Shown here piece after piece: positions 14,853-22,521 of a stretch of 64,000 nt of DNA (the stretch's first letter is position 1; every line of letters starts with the position of its first letter). The position numbers and the translations under genes were made by a program. The notes below the pieces were generated by a model. It made no database searches and was not told the origin of the DNA. It saw nothing but the letters and a program-made list of their open reading frames with translations. The stretch comes from Hyphomicrobiales bacterium (GTDB lineage Bacteria; Pseudomonadota; Alphaproteobacteria; Rhizobiales; Beijerinckiaceae), in assembly GCA_027483945.1 (NCBI GenBank), contig JAIXTM010000014.1:62001-126000 (forward strand). Direction: 5' to 3'.

Positions 14853-15803
14853 ATGGCCGCCCTTCCCCAACTCCGCTCTGGTACGGCGTTGGCCATCGAT
14901 GCTGCGCTCGAGGCCATTATGCCCGATCCGCTGTCGCCGGTTCTGCGCTGCTCCGGGCTGGGCGAGAGTTGCGACCGACGGCTTTGGTACGCCTTTCGAT
15001 GGGCGCATGAGCCGGAGCGCTTCGGCGCTCGCATCCGCCGCATTTTCGCCAACGGCCACGACCGCGAGACGCGCATCGTCGCCATGCTCAAGGCGGCCGG
15101 AATCGACGTGCAGGACCGCGATCCGGCGACCGGCAAGCAATGGCGCGTCGAGCTCATCGACGGCGTGCTCACCGGTTCCTGCGACGGCATTGCGACGGGC
15201 GTGCCCGAGGCGCCGGTGACGCCGCACCTGCTCGAGATCAAGACCATGAACCGCGAGCGTTGGGATGCCTGGCGCCGCAAGGGCGTGCGCGTCAGCGACC
15301 CGAAGTATTTCGTGCAGGTGCAGCTCTACATGCACGGACTGGGGCTCGATCGCGCGCTGTTCGTCGCCGAGAACCAGGACACCAAGGAGATCGAGGCGGA
15401 GCGGATCGTCTACGAGCCCGCCTTTGCCCTTGCCCAGATCGAGCGGGCCCGGCGCATCGCGTTCAGCGAAGCCCTGCCACCGCGGATCAACGATAGCCCC
15501 GACTGGTACGAGTGCCGGTTCTGCCCGGCGCGCGATCTTTGCCACCACGGCGCGCCCGCCATGCGCAACTGCCGAACCTGCCTCGCCTCGTCGCTGACCG
15601 AAGGCGGCTGGGGCTGCGCGCGGCACGGCGTGGATCTGGATGAGCACGATCAGGGCGAGGGATGCCCGGTCCACCTGTACCTGCCCCCGCTGGTGGCTGG
15701 CGAGCAGATCGACGCCGACGAGGCCGCAGGCACCGTCACCTACCGCATGGCCGATGGAATGACGTGGGTCGATGGCCCGCAGGCGATGCAGGAGCAGCCA
15801 TGA
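14853..15803 (+). CDS. Cas4/RecB-like PD-(D/E)XK nuclease with Cys clusters
   Basis: A 316-aa nuclease of the PD-(D/E)XK superfamily. The catalytic core is GSCDGIA (D111) and LEIKT (E128, K130), followed by the QVQLYMHGL motif. Cysteines at 33 and 40 near the N-terminus and CRFCPARDLC after the core resemble the four-cysteine iron-sulfur arrangement of Cas4/AddB-type exonucleases. Further cysteines (CRTC, GWGC, GCPVH) suggest a second metal site. I start it at ATG 14853 (GGAGACGAG upstream). It is likely the exonuclease partner of the Sak4/DUF669 annealing pair. Confidence 0.85.
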   Translation: MAALPQLRSGTALAIDAALEAIMPDPLSPVLRCSGLGESCDRRLWYAFRWAHEPERFGARIRRIFANGHDRETRIVAMLKAAGIDVQDRDPATGKQWRVELIDGVLTGSCDGIATGVPEAPVTPHLLEIKTMNRERWDAWRRKGVRVSDPKYFVQVQLYMHGLGLDRALFVAENQDTKEIEAERIVYEPAFALAQIERARRIAFSEALPPRINDSPDWYECRFCPARDLCHHGAPAMRNCRTCLASSLTEGGWGCARHGVDLDEHDQGEGCPVHLYLPPLVAGEQIDADEAAGTVTYRMADGMTWVDGPQAMQEQP

Positions 15804-16216
15804 CCCACACCCTCACCACTCTCCGAGACCTGAAAGCCCGGCTGGACGCGGCGAAGGGGCCGGATCGCGAGTTGGATGCGGCTATATTCGTCGCGCTGGT
15901 CGAACCAACTTGGGTTACTTCGCCCAAAGATCCCGGCGCTGTCGCTGCTGATGCCATGTCGTTTCGATCAACTGGCAAGCTGCATTACATCACCAAGACA
16001 AGCAAACACGCACCCCATTACACCGCCTCCATCGACGCCGCCGTCGCGCTGGTCGAGCGGGCGCTGCCGGGGAAAGTGGTCAGCATCATTGCCGACGCGA
16101 TAAACCTAGTCTCCGGCGAGAACTGGCGCGGGGTTCCCTTGGGCAAAGCGCTGCCTCTTGCCCTCTGCCGCGCCCTTCTCTCCGCCCTTATCGCCAAGGA
16201 GAAAGCTCGTGGTTAA
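15800..16216 (+). CDS. Hypothetical phage protein, 138 aa
   Basis: The protein starts MTHTLTTLRDLKARLDAAKG. It has TWVTSPKDPGAVAADAMSFRSTGKLHYITKTSKHAPHYTASIDAAVALVERALPG, a pattern found in uncharacterised phage proteins that present field-like segments to neighbouring genes. It overlaps the nuclease stop by four bases. No catalytic motif or membrane segment is visible. Confidence 0.65.
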   Translation: MTHTLTTLRDLKARLDAAKGPDRELDAAIFVALVEPTWVTSPKDPGAVAADAMSFRSTGKLHYITKTSKHAPHYTASIDAAVALVERALPGKVVSIIADAINLVSGENWRGVPLGKALPLALCRALLSALIAKEKARG

Positions 16217-17192
16217 GCCGCAACTAGAACTCAAAGACCTTATCGGCTTGGCAACGCTGGATGCCGTTGATTTCGAGACAGCCCAGCTTCCCGCCTACGA
16301 GGGCGCGGACGCGGACGATCTCAAAGATTGCAACGTCTGCCGCTTCAGGCTGAACGGCACCGTCTACGTCGTGATCGAGGACCCTAACGACGGCTATCGC
16401 AGCAGCATGCGCGAGATCAAGGTCGCGCCGAAAGCAGAGATGGTTAACGTCTTCTCGCCGGTTCAGGTGCTCGGCATCCACTGCGACCGTAGCAACTACG
16501 ACGCGGCCCACATCCTCAAGCTCTACGATGTCACCACTGCCAAGCCGGTCCTGGAGGTCGGCACCGACAATTCCGACGACTACTACCCCGTTTTCGTCGC
16601 GAACTTCCAGCCCGAGAACATGGCTTCCAACGTCGGAGCCGCCGACCGCATCGAAGCCCAAGCCGCCCGGATCGCGGAACTGACGCGCGAGCGGGATGAG
16701 GCGCGGGGCAGCCGAGAGCGTATCATTAGCAACTTCGTTATGGTCGACGTGGACGGCAAGGGCAGCGGCATGGCAGCGCCAAAGCGTGTCGCCGATGCCC
16801 TCAGAACCGAGCGGGAAATTGTCGCCCATCTTGTACAAGCTGTAGAGCAGTCAACAGCCCGCGCCGACGCCCTCGAAGCCCAAGCCGCCCGCATCGCGGA
16901 ACTGGAGCAGAAGCTGTCAGGCGCGGCCGACCTGGCATCGCAGGCCGCCGATAAGCTGTCGGACCTTTCAGAGAAATACGACGTCCTGATGGATCGCACT
17001 CTCTCTGCCGAAGCCCGGTGCGCGGCGCTGGAGGAGGCGGAAGCGGATATCGCCGCGATTGAGCGCTATTGCGATTTCATCCGCGACAAGAACGTTGGCG
17101 CGATCCGTGGGCGCTTGAAGCGCATCCGCGCAACGCTCGGGCTGCCAGTCCACGCCCATCGCCCCACCGATGAGATGGGAGAGCGGACATGA
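16209..17192 (+). CDS. Hypothetical coiled-coil phage protein, 327 aa
   Basis: Starts at GTG 16209, supported by a perfect AAGGAG Shine-Dalgarno eight bases upstream and an 8-base overlap with the preceding gene. Residues 1-135 form a globular domain (CNVCRFRLNGTVYVVIEDPNDGYRS, VLGIHCDRSNYDAAHILKLYD) of a kind seen in phage proteins of unknown function. From about 140 onward it is long coiled coil with two repeats of the unit EAQAARIAEL (first near 146, second near 219). No function can be assigned. Confidence 0.7.
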   Translation: MVKPQLELKDLIGLATLDAVDFETAQLPAYEGADADDLKDCNVCRFRLNGTVYVVIEDPNDGYRSSMREIKVAPKAEMVNVFSPVQVLGIHCDRSNYDAAHILKLYDVTTAKPVLEVGTDNSDDYYPVFVANFQPENMASNVGAADRIEAQAARIAELTRERDEARGSRERIISNFVMVDVDGKGSGMAAPKRVADALRTEREIVAHLVQAVEQSTARADALEAQAARIAELEQKLSGAADLASQAADKLSDLSEKYDVLMDRTLSAEARCAALEEAEADIAAIERYCDFIRDKNVGAIRGRLKRIRATLGLPVHAHRPTDEMGERT

Positions 17193-17503
17193 GCGTGGTA
17201 CACGAATTGAAGACCTGGCCGGTCTACTTCGACGCAGTGGAGCGTGGCGAGAAGAACTTCGAGGTTCGCCGCGACGACCGGGGCTTCCAAAAAGGTGACG
17301 TGGTGCGGCTGTTGCGGACGCGCGAAGACCATCGCTCGGACAGGGTCGAGTACGACTACAACGGCAAGCCCAAATACGCCCTTGAACGTCGCATCACCTA
17401 CGTCCTTACCGGCGGTCAGTTCGGCATCGAGCCCGGCTATGTCGTGCTCGGCCTCGGCCCCACCGACGAGACCGCACGCGAGGGAGGTAACGATGCAGCT
17501 TAA
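17189..17503 (+). CDS. DUF3850 (ASCH-like) protein
   Basis: 104 aa. HELKTWPVYFDAVERGEKNFEVRRDDRGFQKGD, followed by ITYVLTGGQFGIEPGYVVLGLG, is the signature of DUF3850, a phage family with the ASCH/PUA-like fold thought to bind RNA or modified bases. Its partner and role in phage infection are unknown. Overlaps the previous gene by four bases and the next by eleven. Confidence 0.85.
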   Translation: MSVVHELKTWPVYFDAVERGEKNFEVRRDDRGFQKGDVVRLLRTREDHRSDRVEYDYNGKPKYALERRITYVLTGGQFGIEPGYVVLGLGPTDETAREGGNDAA

Positions 17504-17807
17504 TCAGGCCGCTATAGACGTGCTCGCCGAACGCCGCCGCCAGGTCGAGGCGGAAGGCTGGACGCCCGAGCATGACGATGCTCACGACCGGGGCGATATG
17601 GCTAAAGCGGCGGCTTGCTATGCATTTCATGCAGGCGCGCCGCACCATCGGAGAAAAAACGGAGGCACCCCGCTTTCTTGGCCTTGGCACCGCTCGTGGT
17701 GGAAGCCGTCTACCCGCCGCCGCGACCTCGTGAAGGCCGCCGCCCTCATCCTTGCCGAGATCGAACGGCTTGACCGAGCCGCCACCCGCACCGGAGGGGC
17801 GTCATGA
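17493..17807 (+). CDS. Conserved phage protein of unknown function, 104 aa
   Basis: Begins at ATG 17493 behind GGGAGG. The pattern LAERRRQVEAEGWTPEHDD, then AAACYAFHA, then WPWHRSWWKPSTRRRDLVKAAALILAEIERLDR belongs to a very common but uncharacterised prophage family. Histidines and acidic residues in the first half could bind a metal, but this is speculative. Confidence 0.75.
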   Translation: MQLNQAAIDVLAERRRQVEAEGWTPEHDDAHDRGDMAKAAACYAFHAGAPHHRRKNGGTPLSWPWHRSWWKPSTRRRDLVKAAALILAEIERLDRAATRTGGAS

Positions 17808-18013
17808 AGCTGACGAAGGCGCAGCGAGCGCTCCAAGCCCTGCAGCATGTGCTGGTCGAGATCGACTTCGCCGAGGCCGACGAGAAGGACGGCATCGCGA
17901 CAGAGCAAACCCGGCGCATCCGCTTCGACATGATCCGAGACGCCGCCCGTCGCGGCCTCATCACCCCCGCCGGCCGCCAAGCCTTGAAGGAGAGCGGACA
18001 TGCGCCCGAGTGA
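17804..18013 (+). CDS. Hypothetical phage protein, 69 aa
   Basis: A small charged helical protein (MKLTKAQRALQALQHVLVEI...). It has no recognisable motif, and its start overlaps the previous gene by four bases. Its tail KESGHAPE is echoed by the next gene's tail (KESGHAD), because the two gene junctions share the sequence AGGAGAGCGGACATG, which doubles as coding sequence and ribosome binding site. Confidence 0.6.
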   Translation: MKLTKAQRALQALQHVLVEIDFAEADEKDGIATEQTRRIRFDMIRDAARRGLITPAGRQALKESGHAPE

Positions 18014-18233
18014 CCTGACCGAGCCCCTGCTCTGGTGGCGCGACAATCGACGAGGCGAGCCGACGCGACTGCGCTTCAACTGGCGCTACGTCTTCTCGAC
18101 CTACAGGTGCCTCACGCGGACAGTCGGCGGCAATTGGGCGTGCCCCGCCAAGCCGATCCTTGCCGGAACCGACGCGCGCAGCCGCCGTGCGGCCGAGCGC
18201 CACCTGCTTAAGGAGAGCGGACATGCAGATTGA
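18000..18233 (+). CDS. Hypothetical phage protein, 77 aa
   Basis: Basic protein (MRPSDLTEPLLWWRDNRRGE...) with several tryptophans and a central RFNWRYVFSTYRCLTRTVGG. No family recognised. It overlaps the preceding gene by 14 bases; the GGAGAGCGG RBS lies inside the end of that gene. Confidence 0.55.
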   Translation: MRPSDLTEPLLWWRDNRRGEPTRLRFNWRYVFSTYRCLTRTVGGNWACPAKPILAGTDARSRRAAERHLLKESGHAD

Positions 18234-18753
18234 TCCGAAGGCGCTAGAGGCGGCTAGGAAGGCCGCATGGCGAACGACTTGGGGTCCGCTCGTCGGAAGC
18301 GGCGATGGGCACACTCGTGTCGCGTATTCGCTGAATGATGAGTCGATGCGCAAAATCTGCGCAGCCGCCATCCGCGCCTACGAGGCCGCCAAGCCCGCCG
18401 TGGATCGGGAGGCGGTAGCAAGGGTGATCTTGGCCAAAGTCGAATTGGATTGGGTCGGATACGACGAGGCTGTGATCGACAAAGAGAGCGTCACCGCAGC
18501 CGCCGACGCCATCCTCGCCCTCATCAACGGAAAGGAGGTGATGCCTTCTGAAACCGGTGCCAACGCCCGATCTGATGACACCAGCCCCCGGCAGGACGTG
18601 CGAGCCGCCGGGGGCGCGGTGCCTCAGGGGTGGAAGCTGGTTCCGATAGAGCCGACAAGTTCCATGCTGGACTGCATCCATGACGGTCGTGACGTAGCAG
18701 CCCGTCGCTACGCCGCCATGCTCGCCGCCGCCCCGGAGCCGCCCCATGCCTAG
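18223..18753 (+). CDS. Hypothetical phage protein, 176 aa
   Basis: Two modules. The N-terminal half (IDPKALEAARKAAWRTT, ...MRKICAAAIRAYEAAKP, ...VTAAADAILALI) repeats a helix pattern often seen in small phage proteins. The C-terminal half contains PQGWKLVPIEPTSSML followed by YAAMLAAAPEPP, a short motif shared by many otherwise unrelated prophage proteins. Function unknown. Starts at ATG 18223 after GGAGAGCGG. Confidence 0.7.
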   Translation: MQIDPKALEAARKAAWRTTWGPLVGSGDGHTRVAYSLNDESMRKICAAAIRAYEAAKPAVDREAVARVILAKVELDWVGYDEAVIDKESVTAAADAILALINGKEVMPSETGANARSDDTSPRQDVRAAGGAVPQGWKLVPIEPTSSMLDCIHDGRDVAARRYAAMLAAAPEPPHA

Positions 18754-18946
18754 GCGCCCCGCCCTCATCACCCAAGCCGATGTATCGCGGGCCATCCGCG
18801 CGGTGCAGGCCGTCGGCCTCGACGTTGCAGCGGTCGTCGTGCGCCCGGATGGCGTGTCGGTCGAGACGAGGCCTTCCAATGTGATCGCGGGCGACCGCGA
18901 CCGCCCCAGCCTACAGATTGACGAAGGCGCCGTTTTCGACACCTGA
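18746..18946 (+). CDS. Hypothetical phage protein upstream of integrase, 66 aa
   Basis: Starts MPRRPALITQADVSRAIRAV, continuing with an HTH-like helix and a beta strand pair (VGLDVAAVVVRPDGVSVETRP). Proteins of this form often precede integrase genes in rhizobial prophages. An excisionase role is conceivable but not shown. Its stop and the integrase ATG share a base (TGATG), so the two are coupled. Confidence 0.6.
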   Translation: MPRRPALITQADVSRAIRAVQAVGLDVAAVVVRPDGVSVETRPSNVIAGDRDRPSLQIDEGAVFDT

Positions 18947-20055
18947 TGCGCACCGTGCCACGCCCCCGTTTGCCCCATCTGAACCATGAGACGACCCGTC
19001 ACGGGACGCTCGTCTGGTATGTGCGCGTCGGCAAGGGGCCGAGAATCCGGTTGCGCGATGAGTACGGCTCGCCGGAGTTCATGGAGGCCTATCGGCTGGC
19101 CATCAGCGGCCGGCCGGCGCCAGACAAGGGCGCCGCGGTGAAGCCGGGCACGTTCGCCTGGCTGATGCGGCAGTACATGGTTAGCGCGGAATGGTCCGAC
19201 CTCTCGCCCGGCACGCGCCGGAGCCGCGGTAACATTCTGAAGACGGTCGAGACGAAGGCCGGGGATCGCGCGATCAAGGCATTCACGCCCGCCGTCATCC
19301 TCCACGGCCGGGATCTTCGGCAGGCGACGCCCCACGCCGCCAACAACTACATGAAGGCCATGCGGGGCGTCTTCGCCTGGGCCTTTGGGCGCGGCCTAGT
19401 GAAGCCCGATCCGACAGCCGGCATAGCCAAGCTCAAGGCGAACGCGACGGGCGGCTTCCACACGTGGACCGAGGACGAGGTCGCCAGGTTCGAAGCTCAT
19501 TGGAAGACTGGCACGCGCGAGCGCCTTGCCTTGGACATCCTGCTTTATACGGGCCTGCGCCGCGGCGACGCGACGCGCCTCGGTCGCCAGCATGTGGCAA
19601 AGGGCGTCATCACGATCCGCACCGAGAAGACGGGGCGGGAGGTGGTCATTCCGCTGCTACCCCCGCTCGCCGCCTCGATCGCCGCCACGAAGACGGGCGA
19701 CCTGACGTTCCTTGTGACCGACCGCGGCACCGGATTCGTCAAGGAGAGCTTCGGCAACTGGTTCCGAAGGGCATGCGTCGAGGCGGGCGTGCCCGGCAGC
19801 GCCCATGGCCTGCGCAAAGCCGGCGCCACTCGGGCCGCAGAGAACGGGGCCACCGAAGCGCAGATGAACGCGGTGTTCGGCTGGGCGCCGGGGAGCCGCG
19901 AAAGCGCGACCTACATCCAGAAGGCGAACCAGGCGCGCATGGCCGCGAGCGCAATGCACACGCTCCTGTCGGGACAGGCCAAGAACGAAACCGCCCGCAC
20001 CTTGAGCCCCGGTGCGGGCGACATCGAAAAAACAATAGACGAAACAGGAACTTAG
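18946..20055 (+). CDS. int: Tyrosine-family site-specific integrase
   Basis: 369-aa phage integrase. The N-terminal part (residues about 60-165) is the SAM-like core-binding domain. The catalytic domain has the conserved arginine in TGLRRGD, lysine in TEKTG, HxxR in HGLRK and nucleophilic tyrosine in SATYIQK. The usual second His before the Tyr is replaced by Trp (FGWAPGS), a substitution also found in active enzymes. It lies ten bases from tRNA-Arg, its probable target, and closes the rightward operon, so expression from PR is expected. Confidence 0.95.
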   Translation: MRTVPRPRLPHLNHETTRHGTLVWYVRVGKGPRIRLRDEYGSPEFMEAYRLAISGRPAPDKGAAVKPGTFAWLMRQYMVSAEWSDLSPGTRRSRGNILKTVETKAGDRAIKAFTPAVILHGRDLRQATPHAANNYMKAMRGVFAWAFGRGLVKPDPTAGIAKLKANATGGFHTWTEDEVARFEAHWKTGTRERLALDILLYTGLRRGDATRLGRQHVAKGVITIRTEKTGREVVIPLLPPLAASIAATKTGDLTFLVTDRGTGFVKESFGNWFRRACVEAGVPGSAHGLRKAGATRAAENGATEAQMNAVFGWAPGSRESATYIQKANQARMAASAMHTLLSGQAKNETARTLSPGAGDIEKTIDETGT

Positions 20056-20110
20056 ATTTTCTAGTGGCGGTCCCGACAGGATTCGAACCTGTGACCTTCG
20101 GTTTAGGAAA
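20056..20110. other. Probable prophage attachment site (tRNA 3' half)
   Basis: Inferred only from context: the integrase ends at 20055 and the 3' end of an intact tRNA-Arg gene begins at 20065. Phages of this type recombine within tRNA 3' ends and restore the gene. The matching copy should be at the unseen left junction, so the core cannot be delimited here. Confidence 0.6.
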
Positions 20111-20141
20111 CCGCTGCTCTATCCTGCTGAGCTACGGAACC
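20065..20141 (-). tRNA. tRNA-Arg (anticodon CCT)
   Basis: 77 nt read on the minus strand. The acceptor stem GGTTCCG pairs with CGGGACC. The D-arm, a 7-base anticodon loop TTCCTAA with anticodon CCT, and a T-arm ACAGG-TTCGAAT-CCTGT are all intact. CCA is encoded. The 3' end faces the integrase gene. Confidence 0.96.
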
Positions 20142-20245
20142 GCGTGATCGCGATGTAGCGCCTTTGCGCGCCCCGCTCAATGCGGCGGTTGCAGGACCTG
20201 TACGCCCTCGCCTCGCCTGCGGTCGGCTGCTATCCATGCCAGCGG

Positions 20246-21052
20246 ATGAGGCATACGACGACCAGAGCCGTTTCCGCGGCCATTCTTGCCGCGACCGTCT
20301 TGGCCGCATCCGCGGCACCGGCCGGCGCGTGCCCGGGCGAGCCGCGGGAGGCTGGCCTCGTGGAGACGATCGCTCGCGATGGCGAGATCGGGCTTGCGGG
20401 CGGCGCGGTCGTGAAGCTCGCGCAGATCAGGCTCGCGAACCGTTCCGGCACGGACGATCTCGCTGCGGCCGTCGGGCTGCGCCCCGGCCAGCGCGTGCTT
20501 TATCGCAAGGTCGAGGCGGAACCGGATCGCTGGGGCCGCATTCTCGCCCAGATGATCGTCTTCACCGAAGGGAAGGACCCGCAGGGCGAATGGCTCGAGG
20601 CCAGGCTCGTGGGCGCCGGACTGGCCGTCGTCGCGCCGGACGAAGCCGGCCGCGAATGTGCCGCCGCTCTGCTTCGGCTCGAGCGCGGCGCCCGGGCCGC
20701 CGGCCGGGGCGTGTGGGGAGAAGGGGGATTGCGGGTGCTGCGCGCCGGGGATGTGGACGCGATCGCCGCCGAAGCGGGACGGCCTGCCATCGTGGAGGGC
20801 CGGATCCTCTCCGTGGGCGTGCGGGCCAGCCGCACCTACCTGAATTTCGGCCGGCGCTGGTCCGAGGATTTTACCGTCACCGTGCCGAAACGCCTCTGGG
20901 ACGGGATCGGCGACGGCACCTGGCGCGGGCGCCGGGTGCGCGTGCGCGGTATCGTGGAGAATGCCGGCGGACCGATGATCGCGGTCCGGCTGGCCGAGCA
21001 GGTCGAAACGCTCGTTGCGCCGGCGGAGCGCGAGGGAGGCCAGGCACAGTGA
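20246..21052 (+). CDS. Secreted SNase-like (thermonuclease-fold) protein
   Basis: 268 aa with a Sec signal peptide (ILAATVLAASAAPAGA, ending near residue 26). The fold is that of staphylococcal nuclease-like proteins: DRWGRILAQMIV, then GEWLEARLVGAGLAVV, then LLRLERGARAAGRGVWGE. The catalytic loop normally reading GIDAPE is replaced by QIRLANR, so classical nuclease activity is doubtful. A C-terminal OB-like region (VEGRILSVGVRASRTYLNFG) follows. Start chosen at ATG 20246 because it gives the signal peptide. Its TGA overlaps the next gene's GTG, so it is coupled to the M48 protease. Confidence 0.78.
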   Translation: MRHTTTRAVSAAILAATVLAASAAPAGACPGEPREAGLVETIARDGEIGLAGGAVVKLAQIRLANRSGTDDLAAAVGLRPGQRVLYRKVEAEPDRWGRILAQMIVFTEGKDPQGEWLEARLVGAGLAVVAPDEAGRECAAALLRLERGARAAGRGVWGEGGLRVLRAGDVDAIAAEAGRPAIVEGRILSVGVRASRTYLNFGRRWSEDFTVTVPKRLWDGIGDGTWRGRRVRVRGIVENAGGPMIAVRLAEQVETLVAPAEREGGQAQ

Positions 21053-22515
21053 GGGCGTTCCGCGCATCGGCCGGGCAGACCCGCCCCGCGCTGCTGGCGG
21101 CGGCGGCCATGGCCGCGATCCTCGCCGGCTGCGCCGAGCAGACGGTGCGCAACACCACGCCGCTCACGACCCCCGTCCCGCCCGCCGCGCCGCGCGCCGG
21201 CCTCATCGAGAGCGGGCAGACCCGGGAGCACCGGGCGCTCGTGGAGGCATTCGGCGGCGAATACCGCTACGGCCCGGCCGAGCGCTATCTCGCCGGCATC
21301 CTGGCGCGGGTCGCCGCCGCGGCCAATGCAGAGGGCGTCAATTACCGGGTGACGATCCTCAACTCGCCCGTGCCCAATGCCTTCGCCCTCCCCTCCGGCG
21401 ACGTCTATGTCACCCGGGGCCTTCTTGCGCTGGCCTCCGACTCGGCCGAGATCGCGGCCGTTCTCGCCCACGAGATCGCCCACGTCACCGCCCGGCACGC
21501 CATGGCGCGGCAGGAGCTGGAACGCAGGTCATCCCTGATCACAAGGGTGTCCACGGAACTGCTGAAGGACCGGGGCGGCGGCGAGCGCGCGCTCGCCCAG
21601 GGGCAGACCACCCTCGCCGGCTTCTCCCGCCAGCAGGAGCTGGAGGCCGACGAGATCGGCGTGCGCACCATGGCGGCCGCCGGGTTCGATCCTTTCGGCG
21701 CGGCCCGGTTCCTCACCGCGCTCGGCCGCAATTCCGGCGCGCGCCTCGGCGGCGCCAGCGGCAACCCGGATTTCCGTTCGACCCATCCCAACACGCCGGA
21801 CCGGATCGCCACCGCCCTCGCCGCCGCCCGCCGCCGCGAGGCGGACATGCGCGGGCGTGGCGAGGCGGAGCGCGACGCCTATCTTGCCGCCATCGAGGGC
21901 ATGATGTTCGGCGACGATCCCTCCAAGGGCGGCGTCCGCGGTCTGCGCTTCGCCGATCCCCGCGGCGGCATCGGCTTCGACGCGCCGGACGGCTTCACGC
22001 TGGAAAACGGGCAGGCGGTCATCGGCCTCCACGCCGACGGCCGCAAGGCCCTGCGCTTCGAGGCAGTGGACGTGCCGGACGGCCAGACCCTGGAAGCCTT
22101 CGTCACGTCCGGCTGGATCGAGGGTGTGGTCACCGGCTCTCCGGAATCGATCTCGCTGAACGGCTTGCCGGCCGCCACCGCCACGGCGAGCGGACGCTCC
22201 TGGAACTACCGTTTCGTGGCGGTGCGCGGTCCGGTCTCGATCTATCGCCTGATCTATGCCGTGCAGGGCCCGCTCGCCGAAGCGGATCAGGCCTTCCAGA
22301 CCTCGATGCGCACGGTCAGGCCGATCCGGCCGGGCGAGACGCCGCGCCCGCTCAAGCTCGCCGTCGTGGCGGCGGGCGCCGGGGACAGCGCGGAGACGCT
22401 GGCGCAGCGCATGCAGGGCGTCGACCGGCCGCTGGAGCGGTTCCTGGTGCTGAACGGGCTGGAACGCGCGGGGCCGCTGCAGGCGGGCCGCCGCTACAAG
22501 ATCGTCACGGAATAG
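21049..22515 (+). CDS. M48-family lipoprotein metalloprotease
   Basis: 488 aa. Begins at GTG 21049 (GTGA overlap). Lipobox LAGC at 25-28 predicts a lipidated periplasmic protein. Zinc motif HEIAH (141-145) and downstream ELEADEIG (197-204) mark a BepA/LoiP-like M48 peptidase, envelope protein quality control in the family. The extra C-terminal 230 residues include a domain typical of rhizobial M48 proteins and end with a LysM-like segment (LERFLVLNGLERAGPLQAGRRYKIV) that may bind peptidoglycan. Confidence 0.9.
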   Translation: MRAFRASAGQTRPALLAAAAMAAILAGCAEQTVRNTTPLTTPVPPAAPRAGLIESGQTREHRALVEAFGGEYRYGPAERYLAGILARVAAAANAEGVNYRVTILNSPVPNAFALPSGDVYVTRGLLALASDSAEIAAVLAHEIAHVTARHAMARQELERRSSLITRVSTELLKDRGGGERALAQGQTTLAGFSRQQELEADEIGVRTMAAAGFDPFGAARFLTALGRNSGARLGGASGNPDFRSTHPNTPDRIATALAAARRREADMRGRGEAERDAYLAAIEGMMFGDDPSKGGVRGLRFADPRGGIGFDAPDGFTLENGQAVIGLHADGRKALRFEAVDVPDGQTLEAFVTSGWIEGVVTGSPESISLNGLPAATATASGRSWNYRFVAVRGPVSIYRLIYAVQGPLAEADQAFQTSMRTVRPIRPGETPRPLKLAVVAAGAGDSAETLAQRMQGVDRPLERFLVLNGLERAGPLQAGRRYKIVTE

Positions 22516-22521
22516 GGGCGC

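Larger units (their letters stand above)
1..20110. mobile_element. Prophage, right-hand part (left end outside window)
   Basis: A tailed-phage (Caudoviricetes) prophage. Visible phage functions are small and large terminase, primase-polymerase, two helicases, a DNA methyltransferase, an S24 repressor, RusA, a Sak4-like ATPase, a Gp49-family protein and a tyrosine integrase. The integrase abuts the 3' end of tRNA-Arg(CCT), so this is the integrase-side junction. Ordinary chromosomal genes begin right after the tRNA. Portal, head and tail genes are expected left of base 1. The right limit is approximate because the core repeat cannot be defined without the distal copy. No gene in view is plainly broken, so the element may be intact, but this cannot be judged from part of it. 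Confidence 0.93.

Noticed and set aside
1-20110. Toxin-antitoxin or restriction-modification operon in the prophage
   Set aside because: No restriction endonuclease or known toxin motif was found; the methyltransferase stands alone and the small genes lack toxin or antitoxin signatures.
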